A stretch of 47,230 bases of DNA. Source: Halococcus agarilyticus. Lineage in GTDB: Archaea; Halobacteriota; Halobacteria; Halobacteriales; Halococcaceae. This document shows positions 27,566 to 35,914 of this stretch, one piece after another. The position numbers and the translations under genes are program-made. A model generated the notes under the pieces. The model made no database searches, had not been told where the DNA came from, and was given only the letters and a program-made list of their open reading frames with translations. Location: NCBI RefSeq assembly GCF_000334895.1, contig NZ_BAFM01000021.1:1-47230 (forward strand). Reading direction: 5' to 3'. The number at the start of each line of letters is the position of its first letter. Positions within the stretch are counted from its first letter, which is position 1.

Positions 27566-28345
27566 ATGACAACTGTCACCATGGCAAAAAAGGCGAAACA
27601 CCCGGTCCGGACGACCGAGAAGACCCTCGCCATCGTCGAGGAGCTCAAGGAGCGGGACAGCGGGCGTCTCACCGAGCTGGCGGACGCACTCGACATGGGG
27701 AAGAGCGCCGTTCACAACCATCTCAGTACGCTCGAAGAGCACGGGTACGTGACCAAACACGGGACGGAGTATCGACTCGGGCTGAAGTTCCTCGAGATCG
27801 GTGGCCACGCGAGGAACCGGAACGCCCTGTACGAGATCGCCGAGCCCGAAATCGACCAGATCGCCGAGGAGACGGGCGAGCGCGCCAATTTGATGACCGA
27901 CGAACACGGGATGGGGATCTACCTGTACCGATCGAACGGGAACCAGGCGATCGATCTCGACACCCACACGGGGCTGCGCGCGCACCTCCACAGCACCGCG
28001 CTCGGCAAGGCGATCCTCGCCCACCGCCCGCCCGAGCGCGTCGACGAGATCATCGATCGGCACGGGCTCCCACCGGTGAACGAGAACACCGTGACGGATC
28101 GGGAGGAACTCTTCGATCAACTCGATCGGATCCGCGAGCGCGGGTTCGCACTCGACGACGAGGAACGCCTCCAGGGGCTGCGCTGCGTCGCGGCACCGAT
28201 CAAACCGGCGAACGGGGAGGTGCTCGGCTCGATCAGCGTCTCCGCACCCACGAGCCGGATGAGCGACGATCGATTCACCGAGGAGATCCCGGACGTCGTC
28301 CGCAGCGCCGCGAACGTGATGGAGCTCCGGATCAGGTACGCGTAG
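27566..28345 (+). CDS. IclR-family transcriptional regulator
   Basis: A 259-residue IclR regulator: winged helix ([20 protein letters not shown]) within residues 20-80, then the effector domain ([20 protein letters not shown]; ends with [11 protein letters not shown]). It lies about 315 bases after the isomerase in the same orientation and probably controls the neighbouring transporter, isomerase or Tm-1-like operon. ATGs at 27566 and 27581 are both possible, and the second gives a more conventional N-terminus. AAGCTTTTAG just upstream is a possible promoter element. Confidence 0.9.
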   Translation: MTTVTMAKKAKHPVRTTEKTLAIVEELKERDSGRLTELADALDMGKSAVHNHLSTLEEHGYVTKHGTEYRLGLKFLEIGGHARNRNALYEIAEPEIDQIAEETGERANLMTDEHGMGIYLYRSNGNQAIDLDTHTGLRAHLHSTALGKAILAHRPPERVDEIIDRHGLPPVNENTVTDREELFDQLDRIRERGFALDDEERLQGLRCVAAPIKPANGEVLGSISVSAPTSRMSDDRFTEEIPDVVRSAANVMELRIRYA

Positions 28346-29210
28346 GTGCGGCTCTCGTGTATGTTCTGCGATTCGTGGCGAACCGAATACCGGTTCGGAT
28401 CGCTACTGGAACACTCTGTCGGTGTATTCGATCGAACTATCTGCTTGCGACCGGTTCTGACATATGGAACGCCGTGTTCCGATCGGTCGTCCGGTTCACC
28501 CGATCGCTCTCGGAGCCTCTGGATGCGGACCTCCATCACCGACACCTTGGCATCACCTGGCACAGCAGTCCGATGCAGAGGGTGTCACATACGTAGTTTC
28601 GTTACGGAGGTGGGACGAGTCGGCGCACTCGTACCGGGAACCCCTCCAACGAGCCAGCACCCCTCCGGTGCAGGGCCGACTCCACCCGACAGTTCCTTCA
28701 CGGTACTGGAATCGAGGAGTGTGATCTGCTGTACGACTGTACGAGGTTTGGACATTAATAGCTAAATTTCCGAGCGTACTCGACTCTTCGTCGAGCGTGT
28801 CGCCCCACGTCGTCTCTCGCCCGTGGACTCTCCGCGGCCGTTTCGTGGGTTCTGACTGCCGGGCGACGGTCGGTTGCGCTCGAACGGATTTCCGATCTTC
28901 AGAACCGAGATCCACGAGCATGGACGTGCTCGTTCGATCGACCCACTGCTCTCTCGACGTTCGGGCCCGTACCGCCTGCCAGCACGACACTACGACCGCT
29001 CCATCGCCACGGCAGAGTCTCGGTTCCTTCCGATGGTTTGTTTAGATATTTCTGTCTCCCGTTTCCGACGGCGACAGGCACGAGCCGCTTTCGTTCGACC
29101 GCTGAATCGCCTCCCAGTCGCCCGACCGCACCGCCGCACGGGGCTGAAACGAGCAGTCGATCGGGGCGGCGACCCGAAGTACGGAAGTGTCCCCCCACCG
29201 GAGGCCGGTC
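28346..29210. other. Long intergenic region, possible gene debris
   Basis: About 865 bases with no recognisable gene. GC content is lower in places, especially 28740-28790 with ACATTAATAGCTAAATTT. Short open frames on both strands show no family motif. It may hold degraded mobile-element sequence, but I cannot name one. Confidence 0.35.
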
Positions 29211-29966
29211 ATGAACGTCACTCCCGTCCCCGATCTCCCCGAGATACACGAGGGCGACGACCTCGGCGCGCTGATCGCCGAGCGCGCGGACCTCGCTGCC
29301 GCCGACGTGGTCTGCGTGGCGAGCACGGTGGTCTCGAAGGCCGAGGGCCGGGCGCACGACCTCGACGAGTTCCCGGCGGGCCCGCGTGCGACCGAGATCG
29401 CCGACCGGCTCGCCGACATCGCTGGCGAGGAGAAGGATCCCCGATTCGCCCAGGCGGTCCTGGAGGAGAGCACCGATCTCGTGATGGAGGCTCCGTTCTT
29501 GCTGACCGAGACGCGGTTCGGTCACGTCGGCGTCAACGCGGGGATCGACCGTTCGAACGTGCCGGGCAGCGACATCCTGCTCCTGCCGAAACGCCCGGAC
29601 GAGAGCGCGCGCCGGCTCCACGACGCGCTCTCCGTGCCGGTGGTCGTGACCGACACCTGCGGGCGGCCGTTCCGCCACGGCCAGCGCGGGGTCGCGATCG
29701 GCCGGGCGGGGCTGCCGGCGAGTCACGACTGGCGCGGCGAGCACGACCGCGACGGCCGCGAGCTCGGCGTCACGGTCGAGTCGATCGTCGACGAGCTCGC
29801 GGCGGCGGCGAACCTCGTGCTCGGCGAGGGCGGCGGCGGCGAGCCGGTCGCCGTCGTTCGGGGGTTCGACCTCGACGGGTTCGCGGGGAGCGACGAGCTG
29901 TTCCGCAGCGTGGACACCGACTTCGTCCGCCAGGCGCTCCGGGAGTGGTCGTATGCGCGCGATTGA
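29211..29966 (+). CDS. cofE: Coenzyme F420-0:L-glutamate ligase
   Basis: A 251-residue CofE, which adds glutamate residues to F420-0 using GTP in the last steps of F420 synthesis. Conserved stretches include VCVASTVVSKAEGR, a metal/GTP-site region around VNAGIDRSNVPG, and VVVTDTCGRPFRHGQRGVAIG with the family cysteine. The length is right for the archaeal form. It overlaps the following mer-like gene by 14 bases, so the pair is co-translated. No other F420 biosynthesis gene lies in the window. Confidence 0.93.
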   Translation: MNVTPVPDLPEIHEGDDLGALIAERADLAAADVVCVASTVVSKAEGRAHDLDEFPAGPRATEIADRLADIAGEEKDPRFAQAVLEESTDLVMEAPFLLTETRFGHVGVNAGIDRSNVPGSDILLLPKRPDESARRLHDALSVPVVVTDTCGRPFRHGQRGVAIGRAGLPASHDWRGEHDRDGRELGVTVESIVDELAAAANLVLGEGGGGEPVAVVRGFDLDGFAGSDELFRSVDTDFVRQALREWSYARD

Positions 29967-30933
29967 GCTCACGCCCGAACACCCGACCGAGCACCTCGTC
30001 GAGTTGGGTCTCGAAGCCGATCGGGCGGGGTTCGACACGGTGTTCGCGAGCCACCACTACAACAACCGCGACCCGTTCGCCGCATTAGCGGTGCTCGCCG
30101 AGCGTACGGACGAACTCCGGCTCGGACCAGGCGTCACGAACCCCTACGAGACTCATCCGGTGACGCTCGCCTCGCGGGTGGCGACCCTCGACGAACTCGC
30201 GGACGGCCGCGCGGTGTTCGGCGTCGGGCCTGGCGATCCCTCGACCCTCAGAAATCTCGGTCTCGACGACGAGCGTGGGCTCCGATCGGTGCTCGAATCC
30301 TTTCAGATCGCCCGCCGACTCTGGGACGGCGAGCGGGTCGACCACGACGGCACGTTCGTCGCGCGGGACGCCGGCCTGAACTACGCGGTCGGCGATATTC
30401 CGGTGTACGTCGGCGGCGAGGGTCCTGAAATGTGCCGAATGGCCGCGAAACACGCCGACGGACTCCTCTACAATGGCTCGCATCCGGACGATCTCGAATG
30501 GGCTGCCGAACGGGTCGCCGAAGGGCTCGACGACCGCCCGGTCGAACGTGGAGAGTTCGATCTCACGGCGTACGCGAGCGTCAGCATCGCCGAGGACGCC
30601 GCAGCGGCCCGCGAGGCTGCCCGCCCGCCGGTGGCGTTCATCGCTGCGGGCGCGCCACCGCCCGTCGTCGAGCGCCACGGACTCGATCCCGACCGTGCGG
30701 ACGCGATCGGCGACGCGATCGCGGCGGGCGAGTTCGACGCGGCGTTCGACCGCGTGAGCGACGCGATGATCGACGCGTTTTCGATGGCCGGCACGCCCGA
30801 CACGGTCGAATCACAGCTCGGCGCGGTGTTGGAACACGCCGACAGCATCGTCATCGGTGCGCCGCTCGGTCCCGATCCCGAGACGGCTATTCGCCTTGCT
30901 GGGGCGGTGTGCGACCGATGCTTTCGGGCATGA
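29953..30933 (+). CDS. mer: F420-dependent methylenetetrahydromethanopterin reductase-like protein
   Basis: A 326-residue LLM-family TIM-barrel enzyme close to Mer, which reduces 5,10-methylene-tetrahydromethanopterin (or the folate) with reduced F420. Visible features: FASHHYNNRDPFAALAVLA near the N-terminus, LGPGVTNPYETHPVTLASR, VFGVGPGDPSTLRNLG and IPVYVGGEGPEMCRMAAKHA. Non-methanogens use it in one-carbon metabolism. It overlaps cofE by 14 bases, linking cofactor synthesis to its user. The exact substrate is inferred from family and context. Its 3' end overlaps the convergent small membrane protein gene by 47 bases. Confidence 0.88.
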   Translation: MRAIELTPEHPTEHLVELGLEADRAGFDTVFASHHYNNRDPFAALAVLAERTDELRLGPGVTNPYETHPVTLASRVATLDELADGRAVFGVGPGDPSTLRNLGLDDERGLRSVLESFQIARRLWDGERVDHDGTFVARDAGLNYAVGDIPVYVGGEGPEMCRMAAKHADGLLYNGSHPDDLEWAAERVAEGLDDRPVERGEFDLTAYASVSIAEDAAAAREAARPPVAFIAAGAPPPVVERHGLDPDRADAIGDAIAAGEFDAAFDRVSDAMIDAFSMAGTPDTVESQLGAVLEHADSIVIGAPLGPDPETAIRLAGAVCDRCFRA

Positions 30934-31108
30934 TCCCCGAGACGAGCGCGCCGGCGGCGAGATAGCCGAGCACGGCAACCGCGAACAGCACGAACACCGC
31001 ACCGAACAGCAACAGGATCGCCGAAAGCGGGTCGGTGGTCGCGACCTCGAAGAAATCGTTTGCGAGTGCGAAGACGTTGTTGAACAGCCGAACGGCGATG
31101 TTCGCCAT
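30887..31108 (-). CDS. Small membrane protein, haloarchaeal hypothetical
   Basis: A 73-residue protein with an N-terminal amphipathic stretch (MANIAVRLFNNVFALANDFF), one long hydrophobic segment (residues 29-59) and a short polar tail. No family recognised. The ATG at 31108 was preferred over upstream alternatives. Its last 47 bases lie under the end of mer on the other strand. Confidence 0.65.
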   Translation of the reverse strand: MANIAVRLFNNVFALANDFFEVATTDPLSAILLLFGAVFVLFAVAVLGYLAAGALVSGIMPESIGRTPPQQGE

Positions 31109-31183
31109 ACCGACCGTCCGATCGGGAGGTACTTGTGTGTATCCGTCCGCCACGGTCAAGTGACGGTGCTGCGAAACGAGTGT

Positions 31184-31339
31184 ATGACCGACGATATCGA
31201 GGCAGGCGACGACCGAACAGCGGTGGTGACGACGTATGCGTGGACGCCGATCGGGGAGTGCGAGGCGTGCGGCGGGACGGCCGCGACACGGTGGCGCGAC
31301 GGCGAGGCCCTCGTCTGTGGGTCGTGCAAGTCGTGGTGA
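31184..31339 (+). CDS. Small CPxCG-like zinc-finger protein
   Basis: A 51-residue protein with two CxxC pairs, CEACGG (residues 28-33) and CGSC (45-48), forming a zinc ribbon after a short acidic leader. Tiny zinc-finger proteins of this kind are common in haloarchaea and some affect stress or motility; this one has no assigned role. The ATG follows an 80-base divergent spacer from the small membrane protein. Confidence 0.72.
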   Translation: MTDDIEAGDDRTAVVTTYAWTPIGECEACGGTAATRWRDGEALVCGSCKSW

Positions 31340-31408
31340 TCGAACGCCGCCGTGGAGGCACGGGATCGCTCTCGGGCCGTCCGCGAGGCCGAGGCGCGCC
31401 GGACGGAG

Positions 31409-31804
31409 CTACCGCTCGTCCTTCCAGATCAGCCCCTCGAACCCCGATCGCATCACGGTGGTGCCGTCCTCGTCGCGGCAGTCGACCGAGCACGCGATCT
31501 CGTAGCGGTCGTCGCGCTCGGTGACCCCCGTGACCGTCACCTCGCAGGTGATCGTCTCGCCGGTGTACACCGGCTTGCGGAACTCGTACTCCATCGTGCG
31601 CGCGAGCACGCCGAGATCGCCCCCGATCTTGGTCGGGAGGGTCGCGGTGAGCAGTCCCTGGACCACCAGCCGCCCCTCGTCGTCGGGCTCGGTGTGGATC
31701 GCCTGGCGGTCGCCGGAGACCTCGCCGAAGCGCTCGACGTCCTCGTGGGTGAACGTCCGCTCGAAGGTGTGGACGTCGCCCTCCTCGGGTTCGGTCGCTG
31801 GCAT
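31409..31804 (-). CDS. MaoC-like hotdog dehydratase
   Basis: A 131-residue MaoC-type (R)-specific enoyl-CoA hydratase domain. Family pieces: FTHEDVERFGEVSGDRQAIH (hydratase-2 motif with Asp and His), VVQGLLTATLPTKIGG and FRKPVYTGETITCEV. Members hydrate enoyl-CoA in fatty acid or polyhydroxyalkanoate metabolism. The ATG at 31804 (MPATEPEEG) fits better than the upstream one. No other fatty-acid gene is adjacent, though an enoyl-CoA hydratase lies about 3 kb away. Confidence 0.87.
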   Translation of the reverse strand: MPATEPEEGDVHTFERTFTHEDVERFGEVSGDRQAIHTEPDDEGRLVVQGLLTATLPTKIGGDLGVLARTMEYEFRKPVYTGETITCEVTVTGVTERDDRYEIACSVDCRDEDGTTVMRSGFEGLIWKDER

Positions 31805-31896
31805 GGCCGAAAGATGGCGATGCACCGGGATAGTTCTACGGGGGTCCGCGACCGCAGCACAGTTGTCCGTGCCCCGCGAAGCGGCGTTTCGAGAGC

Positions 31897-32760
31897 ATGG
31901 GTTCCCGCGAGCCGATCGATGTCGCCGACCGAACGCATACCGTCGTCACGCGCACGTCGAGCAGTTCGGACGACGTGGTGACGAACTGGATCGAGGTCGA
32001 AAACTCGGTCGTCGAACTCGTGATGCAGTACGGCACGGCGGTACATCTGTCTATCGACGGGCCGATGCTCGAAGAGCACAGCCCCGAGACGCTCGCTACC
32101 GTTCGTCGACTCGCTCGCCTTCGAAAGGACGAACAACTCCTGACACACGGGAATCTCGCCGAGTATCGCGCCTCGTTGCCGGACGAATCACAGCTCGTCC
32201 GCGAGTGTCTGACTGTCGATCACGAAACGGACGCCGGACCCGGTTCGTGGCGAGTGTTCGGCATCCACGAACTCGCCGTCGTTCGCGAGGACGCCTGGCT
32301 TTATCACTCCGTTCCACATCACAGGCGCAACCGAGACGTCAACGCGGTGGTCGACGGGCTCGTCGACGAACTGAACGAAATGCTCGATACGATGTTCGGT
32401 TCCGGATCGTTCCCCGTCGGTCCACTCCTCTCGTGGGAAACAGACGGCCGACGGTACGAGATCGAATCGGACCATCTGCGCGTCGACACCCCGACGTGGC
32501 AGGAGTGGGCCGCGTTTACGCTGAGTGGACTCACCGACGTCTATCCCGAACCGGAACGACTCGAACTCGTCTGTCGATGGGGTGGGACGCCCAAAACAGA
32601 CTCGGTGGTGCTCCGTGGGCTTGGACACGTGTTCGACCGACTCACCGCCGATCCGCCGACGCGCATCGGCGTTCCCGACCGCGAGACGCTCGACGAGGTC
32701 GTCGCGGCGCTCGGGACAGTCGCCGAAAAGCTCGACTACGACCTCACGATTCACGACTGA
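31897..32760 (+). CDS. Conserved haloarchaeal hypothetical protein
   Basis: A 287-residue soluble acidic protein without signal peptide, membrane segment or cysteine cluster. It alternates predicted helices (ETLATVRRLARLRKDEQLL) and strands, with a notable WLYHSVPHHRR motif and a C-terminal helix (DEVVAALGTVAEKLDY). I recognise no family. Codon choice is like its neighbours. It diverges from the MaoC gene with about 90 bases between. Confidence 0.7.
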   Translation: MGSREPIDVADRTHTVVTRTSSSSDDVVTNWIEVENSVVELVMQYGTAVHLSIDGPMLEEHSPETLATVRRLARLRKDEQLLTHGNLAEYRASLPDESQLVRECLTVDHETDAGPGSWRVFGIHELAVVREDAWLYHSVPHHRRNRDVNAVVDGLVDELNEMLDTMFGSGSFPVGPLLSWETDGRRYEIESDHLRVDTPTWQEWAAFTLSGLTDVYPEPERLELVCRWGGTPKTDSVVLRGLGHVFDRLTADPPTRIGVPDRETLDEVVAALGTVAEKLDYDLTIHD

Positions 32761-32820
32761 GAACCGTGACGGAATCTCCAACTGCAATCGCCAGGCGCGC
32801 TGGCGTTGCCCTGGCTCCCG

Positions 32821-33948
32821 CTACTTGATCGCGGACAGCACGACGTGCTCGGCCCCCGTCCGGCGTGTCTCGATCCGATCGAACTCCGAGAGGTGGTTCC
32901 GGAGATCGAGGTCGCGATGGTGGACCGTCGTGAGTTCGCCGCCCCGCGCGAGAACGTCGGCGATGCCGGCGAACAGCTCGGCAAGCACGCCGTCGCTGGC
33001 GTGGGTCGGCGGGTTACAGAGAACTCGATCGAACGTCCGGTCGGCGACGCCCGCGGTGCAGTCGGCCGTCACCACGATGGCGTCCACACCCGACGCCCGC
33101 AAACTCCGCTCCGCACACGCCGTCGCGACGCGATCGTCGTCGGTGAGCCAGACCTCACAGTCCGCGGCCAGGCCCGCGTACGCGCCGATCGCGCCGTAGC
33201 CACAGCAGGGGTCGAGGACGCGCTCGCCGTCCTCGACGGTCGCGGTTTCGAGGAGCAGGCGCGTCCCGTCGTCGAGTGCGGTCGGCGAGAACAGTCCCGG
33301 CACGGTGACGAGTTCGAGCGTCGCGCCATCGATCTCCGGCCGGATCGTTCGCGGGGAGACGTACGTCGGCGGGTCGAACGAGTCGGGACGGGTCGCCACG
33401 AGGAGCCGCCAGTCCCCGCGCGTGGCGCGTCGCTCGACCCCGGCCGCCATCTCGTCGAGGTGGGTCTCGTAGCGCGCGAGCCCGGTCCGCGGCGCGGCCG
33501 CGAGGAAGAGTTCGTCGCCAGGCCCCAGCACGGAGAGTGCGTCCGCGATGCGCTGGGTGCCGACCGCGAGCGGCGTGTAGGGTTTCGGCGCGTAGGCGAC
33601 CGTCTCGAACGTCCCGCCGAGAGTGGTGAGGTCCGCGACGGTCGAGATTTCGACGTCGGCGTCGTTCCGCCGCGCGTTTCGCTCACAGAGCCGCGCCGCA
33701 CGGGCGCTCGATTCGGTCAGGTGAGCACTCGAAGCGCGCGCGGCGAGAACGGTGCCGACGACGCCGTAGTTCGCTTCCGGAACGAGGAGTCGACCGGGGT
33801 CGGCGTCCCAGAGCGACTCCACGAGCAGGAGTTCGGCGGTTCGGAACGAGCGCTCCGAGCAGACGCCGTCCGCGGTGGCGAAGCGATACTCCGGACGAGC
33901 CCCCGATACTCGTGATTCGAGGGCTAGCTCGTCGGTTGAGCGGTTCAT
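32821..33948 (-). CDS. RsmC/RlmG-like class I SAM-dependent methyltransferase
   Basis: A 375-residue protein with an apparent duplicated layout like RsmC: an N-terminal degenerate methyltransferase domain and a C-terminal active one. The latter carries SAM motif I as LDPCCGYGAIGAYAG and the catalytic NPPTH, typical of N2-guanine or N6-adenine RNA/DNA methyltransferases. In bacteria this family modifies rRNA guanine N2; the haloarchaeal target is not known. The ATG at 33948 (MNRSTDELALE) is preferred, as upstream codons give an Arg-rich run. Confidence 0.8.
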   Translation of the reverse strand: MNRSTDELALESRVSGARPEYRFATADGVCSERSFRTAELLLVESLWDADPGRLLVPEANYGVVGTVLAARASSAHLTESSARAARLCERNARRNDADVEISTVADLTTLGGTFETVAYAPKPYTPLAVGTQRIADALSVLGPGDELFLAAAPRTGLARYETHLDEMAAGVERRATRGDWRLLVATRPDSFDPPTYVSPRTIRPEIDGATLELVTVPGLFSPTALDDGTRLLLETATVEDGERVLDPCCGYGAIGAYAGLAADCEVWLTDDDRVATACAERSLRASGVDAIVVTADCTAGVADRTFDRVLCNPPTHASDGVLAELFAGIADVLARGGELTTVHHRDLDLRNHLSEFDRIETRRTGAEHVVLSAIK

Positions 33949-34428
33949 CGGCAGCGTCCCTCGATCGGTACCGGCGCGTGACGGCGACGGTCTTCGGCGG
34001 GGCGTTCGGAGGATCGGCGGTGCTGTGGGTCGTGACGCGGTCGCGTCGACGGTGATGGCATTGACGTGGGGTGGGGTCGTGACGATCGGCGAGCGGGACA
34101 GCCCACGCCCTGCGCTCTCGGCGAGAGTCCGTGGAAAACGGTTCGCGCGTGGCTCCACGCAGGACGCGAACCAGGTGCCGATCAGCGTGACCGCCCGACA
34201 GGGACTCCGACCGATCGCGTTCCGGTCGGTCCGTCGGGCCGCCCACAGCCGGCGAGCCGGTCGATCCGTCCGCACGCGCGGCGACCGCGCGATCTCAGCG
34301 GAACGGCGTCGACCGAGAGCGCTTTTTCACTACACGCGGTCTTCCGTCACCAGCGCGCAAAAACGTTGTCCCGCGTCGGCGGGGTCCGTCGTCGGCGAGA
34401 CCACCGACGCCGCCGAGCCCGATTCCGC
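33949..34428. other. Intergenic, no supported gene
   Basis: About 480 bases. The antisense-open frames are Arg/Pro/Ser-rich. The end near 34321-34370 is AT-richer (TTTTTCACTACAC, CAAAAACGTTG) and may hold terminator or promoter signals. Confidence 0.4.
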
Positions 34429-34710
34429 CTACTCGTCGACGATCGACGCGAGCTCGTCGATCGGGATGATCTCCATGGTCTGCATGTCGAGCCCGTAGTT
34501 CTCGACGACGAACGCGGCCTTGAACAGCTCGTCCCGACTGGGGGCGTCGAACAGGAGCAGGAAGTCGTACTCGCCGAGAACCGCGTAGCTGTCCGTGAGC
34601 TCGATGTCGTACTCCCGGAGATCGTGGTCGACGTCGCCCCAGACCGAGGCGAGTTTCTGGGCGTTCTGGGGCGGGTTGCGGATCTTCACCATGGAAACGT
34701 AGTTTGCCAT
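34429..34710 (-). CDS. GYD/Lrp-like dimeric alpha-beta barrel protein
   Basis: A 93-residue GYD-domain protein starting MANYVSMVKIRNP, with the family motif LGEYDFLLLFDAP near residue 55. The fold is a dimeric ferredoxin-like barrel, often a ligand-binding or monooxygenase-related domain. A perfect TATATAT-like word overlaps the ATG at 34710, which would suit transcription from an internal ATG at 34692. However, the family N-terminus supports 34710. Divergent from enoyl-CoA hydratase. Confidence 0.82.
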   Translation of the reverse strand: MANYVSMVKIRNPPQNAQKLASVWGDVDHDLREYDIELTDSYAVLGEYDFLLLFDAPSRDELFKAAFVVENYGLDMQTMEIIPIDELASIVDE

Positions 34711-34856
34711 ATATCTCTGGAAGCGACGCGAGAAGATGAACATATCGTCGCCAGATACCCGCTATGCGGCGAGAACGGACAGAGTTACGCGAGCTGTGGC
34801 GTTTCGAGACGAGCCACCGAAAGACATCCGGTAGTGCGGCGACGAGTGGGGGTCGT

Positions 34857-35624
34857 ATGTCGTGGGACACGATCGACCTCGACCGCGAAGACGGCGTGAC
34901 GACCATCACCGTCGACCGACCCGACCGACTGAACGCACTCAACACGGAGACGCTCGAAGCGCTCGAAGACGCGCTGGCGGAGGCCGAAGACGCCCGCGCG
35001 CTCGTCCTCACGGGAGCGGGCGACGATGCGTTCGTCGCCGGCGCGGACATCGCGTACATGGCGGAGCTCTCGGTCGCGGAGGCGCAGGCCTACGCCGAGC
35101 TCGGCCACCGGGTGACCGACGCGATCGAGGCGTTCCCGGCCCCGGTGATCGCCGCCGTCAACGGGTACGCCTTCGGCGGCGGCTGTGAGCTCGCCCTCGC
35201 CTGTGACCTCCGGGTGGCTTCCGAGCGTGCCGTCCTCGGCCAGACCGAGATCGACCTCGGGATCGTCCCCGGCTGGGGCGGCACGCAGCGCCTCTCGCGA
35301 CTGGTCGGCGACGAGCTCGCGCGCCGGCTGGTCTTCTTCGGCGAGCGCGTCGACGCCCAGGACGCCCACCAGCACGGGCTCGTCGGCGAGGTCGTGGCGC
35401 ACGACGAACTCGACGATCACGTCGGGGAGATGGCCGCCGAACTCGCCGCGAAGCCGAAGCACGCGCTCCAGGCCGCGAAGGAGGCCCTGAATCAGGTCCA
35501 CGAGTCGCCGCAGTCCGTCGGCCTGACCTACGAGCGCCGGGCGTGGAGCGGGCTCTTTGGAACCGACGACCAGCGCGAGGGGATGCGCGCGTTCGTCGAG
35601 GACCGCGAGCCGGAGTTCGAGTAA
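34857..35624 (+). CDS. Enoyl-CoA hydratase/isomerase (crotonase)
   Basis: A 255-residue crotonase. The oxyanion-hole strand reads GADIAYM. YAFGGGCELALACDLRVASE carries the first catalytic Glu and LGQTEIDLGIVPGWGGTQRL the second, so it should be an active hydratase rather than a Glu-lacking relative. It acts on enoyl-CoA in beta-oxidation or 3-hydroxyacyl-CoA turnover. The ATG at 34857 begins the family pattern MSWDTIDLDREDGVTTIT. Confidence 0.93.
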   Translation: MSWDTIDLDREDGVTTITVDRPDRLNALNTETLEALEDALAEAEDARALVLTGAGDDAFVAGADIAYMAELSVAEAQAYAELGHRVTDAIEAFPAPVIAAVNGYAFGGGCELALACDLRVASERAVLGQTEIDLGIVPGWGGTQRLSRLVGDELARRLVFFGERVDAQDAHQHGLVGEVVAHDELDDHVGEMAAELAAKPKHALQAAKEALNQVHESPQSVGLTYERRAWSGLFGTDDQREGMRAFVEDREPEFE

Positions 35625-35680
35625 CGGCGGCCGAACGGCGTTTCGACTTCATTCGAGCGCTTTTGACGCTGGCGGTAGCG

Positions 35681-35914
35681 GGGCGGGCCTGGCGGATGAA
35701 GGGCGAGACGCGCGAGCGAAGTGAGCGCGCGTCGAGGGCTTCGGCAGTGTTTGGCGGTCGCGGGAAGCGTAGCATCCGCGCGAGCACAGCGAGCGTGGTT
35801 CGCCGCGAACGAGCGCAGCGAGTGAGCGGGTGTTTTTAGTCCAGGTTTTTGCGAGGAGAGGTGCCCGCAGCGCGCCGGAGGCGCGCGAGGACACCCGACG
35901 AAGTAAAAAAGTGG
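35681..35914 (+). repeat. Intergenic repeat, copy A, with T-tract at a gene end
   Basis: A GC-rich repeat that matches 37642-37905 in inverted orientation. Shared blocks in order: GGCGGATGAAGGGCGA, GAGGGCTTCGG, TTTTTAGTCCAGGTTTTTGC and GAAGTAAAAAAGTGG. Reading leftward from the MFS stop codon at 35915, the first bases are CCACTTTTTTACTTC, a likely terminator, followed by palindromic GCGCGAG/CTCGCGC words. Confidence 0.75.

Noticed and set aside
28346-29210. Possible transposase remnant
   Set aside because: Some short frames look suggestive, but I could not identify any transposase motif or terminal repeats, so it is left as intergenic.
32821-34275. Longer start for the RsmC-like methyltransferase
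   Set aside because: The extra 109 residues are Arg/Pro/Thr-rich and unlike the family. The ATG at 33948 gives the normal length.
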